From positions 730,978-794,977 of the forward strand of contig CAXXJQ010000009.1 of NCBI GenBank assembly GCA_963665045.2: DNA of 64,000 bases, read 5' to 3'. Below the pieces are notes generated by a model. The model was given only the letters and a program-made list of their open reading frames with translations, was not told the origin of the DNA and searched no databases. This stretch comes from JAFGRU01 sp016934985. GTDB taxonomy: Bacteria > Desulfobacterota > Desulfuromonadia > Desulfuromonadales > JAAYDE01. This document shows, one piece after another, positions 52,481 through 60,624 of the stretch; position 1 is the stretch's first letter; each line of letters opens with the position of its first letter. The translations under genes and the position numbers were made by a program.

Positions 52481-55400
52481 TTAACCATCAAAATAACTAT
52501 CAGGATAATCATCAAACGCAAAGAATTCCTTTATTGCCCTCATCACTGTATTCAAGGGATCTTTTATACAATTTTTATACATATTACCAAAGTATTCTTG
52601 AGGGGTCGGCTCAAGAGGATCATCGAATTTTTGGCCGAAGGGGGCTAAACCTAACAAATTCTTAAAAGAAGTTTGGTCGAAGGATTCACAGTGAGCCTCT
52701 CTAAGTTGTTGTAGTCCTCTATTAAAATTGGCAAAACCTAACACTATTTGCGAAACACCAATAGCACTAGCCGCAACACCTGAGACTCCTCCTGTAACTG
52801 GCGTTGTGACAACACCGCCAACTATTATTCCTACACCCGCAACAATGCTTTTCAATCCCCTAAAAGAATTTATAAGTCCCACCCCAAATTTTACCGGGTT
52901 AATTAATCCTGAAGGATCAATCGAATTAACCGGATCATTTTGGACATACAAATAAAGATTTTTGTCCCCCCCTGCAAACCCAATCGGATCGACCCTTAGA
53001 TACCTTCCAGTCCCTGGATCATAGAACCTGTTCCAATTATAATGCAACCCTGTTTCTACATCCTCATACTGTCCCGCAAAACGCAAATTGTTTTCCACCG
53101 TAGAAGCTGGATCAACATCGGCCTTGCCGAGAGCGGTGTACTGCGCGCTCCACACCACCGCGCCGGTGGCAGTGGTCATCTTCTGGGGCGTGCCCAGATG
53201 ATCATTGTGGTAGAAATAAGTGTTGCTACCCTGCTGCATGTAGAGCGGGTCGGTGCTCCAAATAGCGTTCGGCTTCCAGCCGTAGGTTTTTATTACCGCA
53301 CCGGTAGCATCATATTCGCCAAGAAGACCTTCGTTACTATAATGGAAATAGGTCCGAGTGCTACTGACCTCTTTCCACAATCTTCTGCCAAAGGGATCGT
53401 AATAGTAGCTGGCAATCGTATTGCCGCTATCATCCTCCACCCTTTCCAGCCGGTCTTCCAGATTATAAATATAATGTTGCCCCACCCCGTTTTGGATCTT
53501 GGCAAGGGTGTTGCCATTGGCGTCGTACTGGAACGTGGTGTTATCAAAGCCCTGCAACTCGTTGTTGTCGTTGTAGTCCCAGGTTCCGCTTGAAGTCGCA
53601 GAGGTCAAGCGGTTACCAACACTATCGTAAGTAAAGGCTTCGTCATCCAGAACCGGATTGTCAGCAGTGGCAAGGCGATTCATAGCATCATAGTCATAAT
53701 CGTAGTTGCCGTGGTCGGTGGCCTTGGTAGTGATATTGTCCATCCGGTCATAGCTGTACTGGTAGTTCATAACCGGATTGCCCGCCGGGTCATTGGCGGT
53801 GATCTGTTTCACCCGCATGAGCGGATCATAGATGTAACTCTTTTCGCCACCGCCGGGGAGACGAACTGTCTTTGGCCGCATCCATTGGTATTCACTAACG
53901 CTGATATCCCCAACACCGGGAATTCTAACGGCCTGGAGCTTATTACTACTGTCATAGGCGTACTCAACTACAGTGCCATCGGGATAGGTCAGGCTCTTCT
54001 TCGCGCCGTTCTTGTAATAGCTGTAGCTGTAGGTAAGGCTGAAATCCCCGTAATCGACGGTTTCGGAAATCTTGTGGCCCGCCAGGTCATAATCAAAAAC
54101 ACCCGAGGTGGTGCCGTCATCATAGCTTTTGAGGTTGCCGTTGGGGTCATAGGTGAAGACAACAGTTTTGGCAGGGGTTATGGCACTGGAAGATGCGAAA
54201 TATTGAATCTCTATGAGACGGCCTGCATCATCATAGACATACTCAGCTTTCTGCCCTTTGGCGTCGACTTGCTCAATCGGATTCCCAGCCGCATCATAGC
54301 TGTAACGGGTCTCCCGCCCCATGGGGCGTATCTCTCGTATGAGACGGTTGTTGCCGTCATGCTCGAAGCGTGTGGTCTGGCCCTCGGCATCGGTGAGGGA
54401 GAGCAGGTTGCCGCGGGCGTCATAAGAGTAGTGGGTCTCGTTTCCCGGTACACTGGCGTTATTTCGCACTAAAATCAAACGGCCAAGATGGTCGTACTCA
54501 TAGTTGGTGGTGCGCCCCTTGCGGTCGGTTTTTAGCACCATCTGCCCGGCCATATCGTACTCGTAACGGGTGGCCAGGGATTCCAAACCGGCGATATCGG
54601 TCTTAACGGTCTTTCGCCCCCGGGCATCATATTGAAACTCCCGCGAGAAGGTTGGGAAGTTTATGCGCGAAGGAAGATCCTGGGAATTGCCGGAACAGGA
54701 AGGACAAGCGCCGTAGTTGTCCGAATATTCCATGGTTGTGACATTACCGCTGCCGTCCACCATTTTTACCATGCGCCCGTCAGTATCGTAGGCATTGGTG
54801 GTTTCGTGTCCTTCAGGATCGACAGTGCGGATAAGATTACCGTCAGCATCGTAGAAATAATTGGTTTCGTTGCCCATGGGATCGACACTGAGGGTGAGGT
54901 TACCCTTACGATTATATTCAAAGCTAGTTTCGCGGTTAAAAGCGTCAAATTCCTTGATTCGCAGTCCCGCACCGTCGTACTCGAAGCGCCGTTCCTGATC
55001 TAATGGGTCGGTGAACTTGACAATATTTCCGGCGAGATCGCAATCAAAGCGCCACACCTTGCCGCGACCATCGGTGAAAGTCAAAATATTGCCGGCAATA
55101 TCGTAGCTAAAAGTGGTTGTGTTTCCTTCCGGGTCGATGACGGATGTCACATTACCCGCAGAGTCAAAACCTATCTGGGTTTCAAAGATACCATCAGTGC
55201 CGTGAACCTGGATCAAAATCGGATAGCCATCATCATTGTACTGGTATTCGGTTATGCGTTCTTCAGGGGTACCCTCAGCCTCAACCCTGCTGGTCAAATT
55301 ACCCGAGTCATCGTACTCAAACTTGGTTTTGACACCGTTTTCATTGACGGTGGAAGTACGACGATTATAGGTATGCTCATAGGTGTGGGTGACCTCGCTG

Positions 55401-55624
55401 CCATCCGGATAGGCAACGCGGGTAAGATTATCCCATTCATCATACTCCTTGCGGGTTCGGCGCCCGGCCTCGTCAATGACCTCCCAATTGCGGCCATCCT
55501 GAAGCACACGCTTGACGGTGCGGCCGTTGAGATCGACACGCACCGTATCGCCGTCGCGGTCGTACCAGTTTTCCTTGACCGTGCCGCCGCTGCTGGTGAC
55601 ACGGGCATAGTAGATCCCACACAT
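52481..55624 (-). CDS. Rhs/YD-repeat protein 3 with glycine-zipper tip, N-terminally truncated
   Basis: 1047 codons, almost entirely YD repeats colinear with Rhs 1 (YYARVTSSGGTVKENWYDRDGDTVRVDLNGRT...). It ends in the RHS core DPIGFAGGDKNLYLYVQNDPVNSIDPSGLI. The 145-residue tip begins with hydrophobic Gly-rich segments (FGVGLINSFRGLKSIVAGVGIIVGGVVTTP; VSGVAASAIGVSQIVLGF), resembling the membrane-inserting region of some Rhs and colicin-like effectors, then an acidic end (FFAFDDYPDSYFDG). The N-terminus is fused to a group II intron fragment at 55625, so signal and stalk are missing and the protein is unlikely to be exported as it stands. Confidence 0.85.
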   Translation of the reverse strand: MCGIYYARVTSSGGTVKENWYDRDGDTVRVDLNGRTVKRVLQDGRNWEVIDEAGRRTRKEYDEWDNLTRVAYPDGSEVTHTYEHTYNRRTSTVNENGVKTKFEYDDSGNLTSRVEAEGTPEERITEYQYNDDGYPILIQVHGTDGIFETQIGFDSAGNVTSVIDPEGNTTTFSYDIAGNILTFTDGRGKVWRFDCDLAGNIVKFTDPLDQERRFEYDGAGLRIKEFDAFNRETSFEYNRKGNLTLSVDPMGNETNYFYDADGNLIRTVDPEGHETTNAYDTDGRMVKMVDGSGNVTTMEYSDNYGACPSCSGNSQDLPSRINFPTFSREFQYDARGRKTVKTDIAGLESLATRYEYDMAGQMVLKTDRKGRTTNYEYDHLGRLILVRNNASVPGNETHYSYDARGNLLSLTDAEGQTTRFEHDGNNRLIREIRPMGRETRYSYDAAGNPIEQVDAKGQKAEYVYDDAGRLIEIQYFASSSAITPAKTVVFTYDPNGNLKSYDDGTTSGVFDYDLAGHKISETVDYGDFSLTYSYSYYKNGAKKSLTYPDGTVVEYAYDSSNKLQAVRIPGVGDISVSEYQWMRPKTVRLPGGGEKSYIYDPLMRVKQITANDPAGNPVMNYQYSYDRMDNITTKATDHGNYDYDYDAMNRLATADNPVLDDEAFTYDSVGNRLTSATSSGTWDYNDNNELQGFDNTTFQYDANGNTLAKIQNGVGQHYIYNLEDRLERVEDDSGNTIASYYYDPFGRRLWKEVSSTRTYFHYSNEGLLGEYDATGAVIKTYGWKPNAIWSTDPLYMQQGSNTYFYHNDHLGTPQKMTTATGAVVWSAQYTALGKADVDPASTVENNLRFAGQYEDVETGLHYNWNRFYDPGTGRYLRVDPIGFAGGDKNLYLYVQNDPVNSIDPSGLINPVKFGVGLINSFRGLKSIVAGVGIIVGGVVTTPVTGGVSGVAASAIGVSQIVLGFANFNRGLQQLREAHCESFDQTSFKNLLGLAPFGQKFDDPLEPTPQEYFGNMYKNCIKDPLNTVMRAIKEFFAFDDYPDSYFDG

Positions 55625-55625
55625 T

Positions 55626-56277
55626 CTTCAAGCCCATACGGCCGTCAACATCATGTAATGATATCATCCATCCACACCAGTATAGTTATTCCGTTCAAAT
55701 CATTTCCCGTGATTCAACACCGTGCCGGAAGTCTGCACACTTTCGTGTCCGGGCAAATTTTGAACCCGTATCTGATCCATTACAGAACAGCATTCGCTTT
55801 CTCCAGCGTTCCTCTACCCGCATCCCCATAGGCCACCCTTGCGGCTGGCTGTCCTTACGGGGAAGGAGAGATACGGGCTTACCAAGTTCCACTTTCAACA
55901 CACAATGGGTTAGCGTCTGTCTATCCGCCGGAGGGATCATTGATTACGTGAAGCAACTACGGAATACTCCAACCATACCTCTTGCCTTTTGGCCCAGGCC
56001 TGTCAGCATCTTTGGCCTGTCAAACATAACGACGTTTATTAACAGTTCACATATGTTACGCATACCATCGTTCCTAGCTCCCATCCGGGTTGATGCTCCC
56101 AGAGTTGAGGTCCTCTTACGATTATCTCTTCCGGCCATAGGCCAAGGGCTTCATTGTCATCCGGGCTTCACACAAAAACATTACTGCTAGTGCATGCCGG
56201 AGTAGAAAACTGCCGGTAATACGGCAGGTTGGGGCGAGCCCAACATTATTAAAAGCGACTTCTTGTCGCAACCGTAG
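55626..56277 (-). mobile_element. Group II intron, 5' fragment
   Basis: Read on minus, the fragment starts with a GCGACAAGAAGTCGC hairpin near 56277, as at group II intron 5' ends. It continues with domain I-like helices such as GCCAGCCGCAAGGGTGGCC and ACGCTGGAGAAAGCG. It stops near the expected start of the reverse-transcriptase gene, where Rhs 3 sequence begins. The maturase and domains V and VI are absent, so it cannot splice. Recognition is by general resemblance; a covariance search would settle it. Confidence 0.65.
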
Positions 56278-56433
56278 TATGTTTTTGTTAGGGGAATCTC
56301 AATTCTTATTCATTTTTGTGTTTAATCAATTCAACAGCTGTTGCATATCTTCAATAACAACCAGTAGTTGCCCTCATCCTGAACAATCCCAACCCCACCT
56401 TGATACACCTGGAAAACTTAATTAATTTTATAA

Positions 56434-56907
56434 GTGTGTAATGGCCAACAGGCAATAAGCAATATTAATGTTTACAAACCGCGTACCCCCAAAGAAAGCG
56501 CATATTACAAGCGTGTTGAGAATCATTTTGAAGAGTTGGAACGGGTGTGGGATGATATGTATACCCCCCGATACGGCTATTGGCGAACATACGTCATGAC
56601 CGTAATTTACAGATATCTCGATTGTGGAAATCTTCATATGGGGTTTGCCAGGGTCCGCTGTGAAGAATGCGGCCATGAGTACCTCCTGGCATTAGCATGT
56701 CGTTCAAACTACACCTCCTTTTGTTATGGCATATTGAAAAATCGAATGCCGGGCTGTGTCGCTAATTGCCACAACCGCCGGGTGCTTGAGTATACACTCC
56801 ACACAGATGGCGTAAAATTTTTCTTTAATGTTGTCATACCTGCTGATAACCTCTACCTGGTACTGGGTTTCCATAGGACGAGGAATAGCGTTTACCCGTT
56901 ACCATGA
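56434..56907 (+). pseudogene. IS91-family transposase, zinc-binding N-terminal fragment
   Basis: 157 codons. The first 110 residues resemble the transposase zinc-binding domain of IS91-like elements (ERVWDDMYTPRYGYWRTYVMTVIYRYLDCGNLHMGFARVRCEECGHEYLLALACRSN). The later Cys motifs are degenerate and the catalytic Y2/HUH domain is missing. It ends at the junction with the TonB receptor remnant. Confidence 0.65.
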
Positions 56908-57272
56908 AAAACCTTTCCCTGTATGGGTCTCTTTCCTACAACAGGTTCTACTTTGCCCAGGACATTGATAACGCCTCCGGCGGCAAGGTTTCCGTTGACG
57001 GCCAACAGGTACCGGGTGCGCCGAAGTTTCTCGCCAAGGGGATTGTCAGTTATACAATCGGGGATTTCACCCTGTCTCCCAGTGTAAAATACTTTTTCGA
57101 GAGATACGGCGATGTCCTTCATCGGGAGCGGATTGATGATGCGGTGATTTACGATTTCGACCTGAGCTATGCAACGACCCTGCCTCGGTTCAAGATCAAG
57201 AAAGCCGTCTCAAAACCTGTTGCCGATAATTTTTTCTGCTGGCCGTTTTTCAGGCGGCAGCCTAACCTGTAG
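56904..57272 (+). pseudogene. TonB-dependent receptor, C-terminal barrel remnant
   Basis: 122 codons with outer-membrane barrel strands (MKNLSLYGSLSYNRFYFAQDI; GAPKFLAKGIVSYTIGDFTLSPSVKYFFERYGDVLHRERIDDAVIYDFDLSYATTLP). The TonB box, plug and most of the barrel are missing, and the end (ADNFFCWPFFRRQPNL) is out of frame or foreign. It was presumably the receptor of the metal-chelate or corrinoid uptake system downstream, broken by the IS91 fragment. It overlaps the end of the AraC gene on the other strand. Confidence 0.65.
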
Positions 57273-58275
57273 CGCTTTTATAGATTACGGCTTTTCTATA
57301 TTCGGAAGGCCTGAGTCCGTACGCTTTGAAAAAAGACGCTGCAAAATGACTTGAGCTGCAAAATCCTGATTCATATGCAATTCGGGTCAGATCATCAGGA
57401 TTTTTCTCGATCAGCTTACGGGCATAAGACAACCGCTTTTTTCGAAGGTATTCAAATACCGTACATCCGAAAACCGTCTTAAACCCTCTGGTAAGCCAGA
57501 CGTGGCTCATCCCCACCATCGCGGCCAGTTCTTTGAGTGACGGCGGGGTTAAAAGCCTGCCGTCAAGTATGTCCCTGGCCCTGTAAATCTGTTCTCGTTT
57601 TTCATGGCTCATTTGGGTGTATTTCTGATCAGGGCAGCCTTGATATACCTGCTCCAATTTTAGGGCAATGAGTTCAAGCGCCTTGCTTTCCAGGTAGATT
57701 TTGCCGATTCTTCCCCTGTGCGCATTACTCTGAACCTGCAGAAAAGCCGTTGCCATCTCAGGCGTCATGATGTGATTTACGTAGAAACAAGAGGAGGAGA
57801 GAGCTGTTTCCAGAACGTTATGGAATGGCCCGTCCGGCTGCTGGACAGAGGCGAGCAACTGGGCCAGGTAATCAGGGGGAACACCTATGGAAAGCGTCAG
57901 CATTTCCTGTTCTCCCGGTATGATCCGTTCGTATACAGGATCTTTTGAAAAATAGATGGACGCAAAGCCCGGCGCCAAGACCAGAGAATCAGAGTGGCAG
58001 GAATTTCGGGAAAGCGTTTGTCCCTTAATGCTGAAGACAAAATAAAACAGCGGGCCTGGCGATGCAACTTCAGCGGTATAATCGCGATTAAATCGGCCTG
58101 AGCACATTCCCATGCCCAGGCCGTCTCCTAGCGAGACGCTTACAAAGCGGCCTGTACCGATCTGTTCCGGCAGGGGGCGGATGCGTTGGTAGGATTTTGC
58201 ATAATCGTCATCAGGGACAGACGCGTTGAACCGGATATGGTTTCCGCTTTTGTCTTTGATCAGAACCCGGGGCAA
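57262..58275 (-). CDS. PchR-like AraC-family transcription regulator
   Basis: A 337-aa protein. An N-terminal sensing domain (about 1-220) lacks a typical cupin signature but matches the PchR layout of siderophore regulators. The C-terminal AraC double helix-turn-helix reads ARDILDGRLLTPPSLKELAAMVGMSHVWLTRGFKTVFGCTVFEYLRKKRLSYARKLI...IAYESGFCSSSHFAASFFKAYGLRPSEYRK. PchR-type regulators bind a siderophore or similar ligand and activate uptake genes. The start is TTG at 58275, preceded by TAGGAG. A cobalamin riboswitch with terminator lies upstream, so its expression is expected to fall when B12 is plentiful. Confidence 0.85.
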   Translation of the reverse strand: MPRVLIKDKSGNHIRFNASVPDDDYAKSYQRIRPLPEQIGTGRFVSVSLGDGLGMGMCSGRFNRDYTAEVASPGPLFYFVFSIKGQTLSRNSCHSDSLVLAPGFASIYFSKDPVYERIIPGEQEMLTLSIGVPPDYLAQLLASVQQPDGPFHNVLETALSSSCFYVNHIMTPEMATAFLQVQSNAHRGRIGKIYLESKALELIALKLEQVYQGCPDQKYTQMSHEKREQIYRARDILDGRLLTPPSLKELAAMVGMSHVWLTRGFKTVFGCTVFEYLRKKRLSYARKLIEKNPDDLTRIAYESGFCSSSHFAASFFKAYGLRPSEYRKAVIYKSATG

Positions 58276-58447
58276 GACGGAAATCTCCTAAACAACCGGA
58301 TCATGGCAACCGGCCATGCTGTTTTTTCCCGGGAGAAACCGCTGAGATCTTTCATATAACGGCCATGGGCCGACCTGGTCTGTCGCGTCAGGTTTGCCCA
58401 CAACAAATCATGTAAGAATTCAATCCGTTTATCTGATTCTTTCATAT

Positions 58448-58485
58448 AAAAAAAATCCCGAACCTATTTTTACAATAGATTTGGG
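58448..58485 (-). terminator. Riboswitch expression-platform terminator
   Basis: On minus, CCCAAATCTATT (58485-58474) pairs with AATAGGTTCGGG (58468-58457), with one mismatch and one G-U pair, then T's. It lies between the riboswitch and the AraC gene. Confidence 0.8.
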
Positions 58486-58539
58486 ATGTCCCTTTTTTAT
58501 CCGCAGAATCTGCTGGCGTATCCCTGCCACGGGTATGCG

Positions 58540-58712
58540 CCGGTTTCAAAGGCTATGGCAGGTCTTCTGACTTCCGGATCATCCTAATCTGCCGCGCCTT
58601 CCCGTCCTTAAACAGTGGCATTTTGCGGTGTTCGTCCCCGGTTACAGCGGCGGGCCCATCCCTGATTCTCACAGGGTTCCCTGTTCGGCTTTAAACAGCA
58701 CCATCACCTGTA
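58540..58712 (-). ncRNA. Cobalamin riboswitch
   Basis: Read on minus, the hallmark elements occur in order: AGGGAACCCTGTGAGAATCAGG, GGGCCCGCCGCTGTAACCGGGG, the B12 box with TGCCACTG followed by GGGAAGG, and a GAAGTCAGAAGACCTGCC element. This core matches the adenosyl- and methyl-cobalamin riboswitch class very closely. A transcription terminator follows, so ligand binding should switch off downstream transcription. The only gene downstream on this strand is the AraC-type regulator. Confidence 0.95.
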
Positions 58713-58824
58713 TGATTTATGAGCCATCAGATATATCCGTAAACTGCGGATACTGTCAAGTGATTTGTTAACTATTTGAATTAGTTGAAAAAATTAAATA
58801 AGTTGCAACGGAAAATCATTTTTC

Positions 58825-58853
58825 TTGACATTAACGTATGGATACCATACTTA
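58825..58853 (+). promoter_or_regulatory. Promoter of the MarR gene with embedded operator
   Basis: TTGACA (58825-58830), a 17-bp spacer and TACTTA (58848-58853). The palindrome GTATGGATACCATAC (58836-58850) sits in the spacer and would block polymerase when bound. Confidence 0.7.
58836..58850. promoter_or_regulatory. MarR operator 1
   Basis: GTATGG-ATA-CCATAC, a perfect inverted repeat upstream of the MarR gene; the same motif occurs twice before the MFS gene. Confidence 0.75.
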
Positions 58854-58874
58854 TACCTTGAAAGGACAACCATT

Positions 58875-59312
58875 ATGCACAAAATAGCCAGAAAATACCT
58901 CCTGCTGTTTGAAAAGATTTCCAACACGAGCCGTCAGTCCAAATCCTTTGATACGGACGTTGACATATACCGCAGCGAGATCCATATCATCCAGTTGATC
59001 GGGGAGCGCTCGGAACTCTATATCTCAGAGATCTCCAAACTCATCGGCGTGACCAAGGGAACGGTTTCACAGATTGTCAAACGGCTTGAGGTAAAGGGGT
59101 TGGTAAGGAAAAAAAAGGATGCAGCCAACAATACCCGCCAGCTGGTGTGGTTGACCGACAAGGGGCAGACGGCCTATAAGGCTCACAACCGTTACCACCA
59201 TGAGCAGCACGCTGAAATGGAGAACTATCTGAGTTCTTTGGATGCCGCGCAGATTGAGGCGCTTGAAACCTTTCTCAATCTTGCCCAGGAAATCATAGAA
59301 GACCATATTTAA
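58875..59312 (+). CDS. MarR-family transcription regulator
   Basis: A 145-aa winged-helix repressor. The DNA-binding region reads LYISEISKLIGVTKGTVSQIVKRLEVKGLVRKKKDAANNTRQLVWLTDKGQTAY, a clear MarR signature. The ATG at 58875 (MHKIARKYLLLFEKIS) follows AAGGAC by about 8 nt; 30 further upstream codons would run through the operator and promoter, so they are excluded. It likely represses itself and the MFS operon through the repeated GTATGG(A/C)... palindromes. Confidence 0.9.
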   Translation: MHKIARKYLLLFEKISNTSRQSKSFDTDVDIYRSEIHIIQLIGERSELYISEISKLIGVTKGTVSQIVKRLEVKGLVRKKKDAANNTRQLVWLTDKGQTAYKAHNRYHHEQHAEMENYLSSLDAAQIEALETFLNLAQEIIEDHI

Positions 59313-59339
59313 GTAGTCCCCTTTTTTTTTATTTCAAAC

Positions 59340-59354
59340 GTATGGATACCATAT
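59340..59354. promoter_or_regulatory. MarR operator 2
   Basis: GTATGGATACCATAT, upstream of the MFS gene, 14 of 15 bases identical to operator 1. Confidence 0.72.
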
Positions 59355-59377
59355 GTTTGTTCTTTTTTGTTTTTAAT

Positions 59378-59392
59378 GTATGGACACCATAC
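59378..59392. promoter_or_regulatory. MarR operator 3
   Basis: GTATGGACACCATAC, 38 bp from operator 2 and 22 bp before the MFS ATG; differs from operator 1 only at one central base. Confidence 0.72.
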
Positions 59393-59414
59393 GTTAACTA
59401 TTAAGGAGTTTAAT

Positions 59415-60602
59415 ATGAGATTGGAAAATAGAATCATCTGGACCGCAGCCTTGATCCAGCTGGTCAACATCATAGATTTCATGATGGTCATGCCTCTGGG
59501 GCCGGACATGGCGGCAAGTCTGCCGGTCACCAACGCCGATATCGGCATCATCTGCGGATGCTATACTCTATCCGTTGGTTTTTCCGGAATCGTTGCCGCC
59601 AAGTTCCTGGATGCATTTGACAGGAAAACCGCCGCCATTGTGGCTGTGGCAGGCTTGTCCCTGGGCACGCTCAGCGCAGCCTTTGCCGGCAACCTGATCT
59701 CACTGATCGGAGCCCGGGTGCTGGCCGGAATTTTTGGAGGCCCGGCCGCAGCGATTTCCCTTTCCATGGTCACCGACACCGTTCCCCCGGAACGGCGGGG
59801 CAGAGCCATGGCCATTGTCATGGGAACATTTTCGGTTTCCTCTGTTGCCGCCATCCCCTTTGGGCTGGAGCTTGCCCGGAGGGGATCGTGGAAAACACCG
59901 TTTTACGGTATCTTCATACTCGGCTGCATTGTACTGGCGATTCTCTGGTTTTCGACACCTCAGATGAAAGCGCACCTGAACGGAAAAAAAGAACCGGTCC
60001 TGTTTCGAAATTTCCTGGGCAAGCCCCACTATCTTTTTGCCCTTGGCCTGCTGCTGACCGCAATGATCTCGACTTATTCGATCATTCCAAGTCTTTCGGC
60101 CTTTCTTCAGTTGAACCTGGGGTATCCACGGGAATCCCTCGGGTTTCTTTACCTGGTCGGCGGTGTGAGCAGCCTGGTTCTCATCCAGATCGGCGGCAGG
60201 TCTTCAGACGCCATCGGCCCTGTTCCAACCAATGTCGTCGGGACCGTTTTTTACGTTCTTTTTCTGTATGACGGTTTTATCCACACCCCGGTTTCCCCGG
60301 TGATGCTGGTCTTTGTCATGTTCATGGGAACCGCCTGCTTCAGGAATGTATCCGCAACCACCGAGGCGTCCCAACTTCCCCTGCCACACGAACGGGCCGC
60401 ATTCATGTCTCTTTTGACCTCGATGCAGCACATCGGCAACGGCATCGGAGCTCTGTCCGCATCCGCCATTTTAACGACAGATCAAAAAGGACAGCTGCTG
60501 CACATGGAATGGGTGGGCGTTCTGGCCATTGTCATGGCATTGTTTCAGCCGCTGCTCCTGATCCTCATACGCAGATCAAAAAGAACAGAACCGTTTAACT
60601 AA
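59415..60602 (+). CDS. Major facilitator superfamily exporter (DHA-type)
   Basis: A 395-aa protein with 12 hydrophobic segments. It has the motif-A-like AFDRKTAAIVAVAG after TM2-3 and the antiporter-like GARVLAGIFGGPAAAISLSMVTDTVPPERRGRAMAIVMG. It resembles drug:H+ antiporters and small-molecule exporters. The ATG at 59415 follows TAAGGAG; the longer frame runs back through the MarR operator. Given its neighbours it may export a metallophore or a toxic corrinoid or metal complex. That role is inferred from context. Confidence 0.85.
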   Translation: MRLENRIIWTAALIQLVNIIDFMMVMPLGPDMAASLPVTNADIGIICGCYTLSVGFSGIVAAKFLDAFDRKTAAIVAVAGLSLGTLSAAFAGNLISLIGARVLAGIFGGPAAAISLSMVTDTVPPERRGRAMAIVMGTFSVSSVAAIPFGLELARRGSWKTPFYGIFILGCIVLAILWFSTPQMKAHLNGKKEPVLFRNFLGKPHYLFALGLLLTAMISTYSIIPSLSAFLQLNLGYPRESLGFLYLVGGVSSLVLIQIGGRSSDAIGPVPTNVVGTVFYVLFLYDGFIHTPVSPVMLVFVMFMGTACFRNVSATTEASQLPLPHERAAFMSLLTSMQHIGNGIGALSASAILTTDQKGQLLHMEWVGVLAIVMALFQPLLLILIRRSKRTEPFN

Positions 60603-60624
60603 GCAAAATATAAGGAAAATAATA

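Noticed and set aside
58260..58445. A 61-codon minus-strand frame between the riboswitch terminator and the AraC gene.
   Set aside because: No ribosome site or recognisable motif, and it overlaps the AraC start in another frame; more likely 5' UTR.
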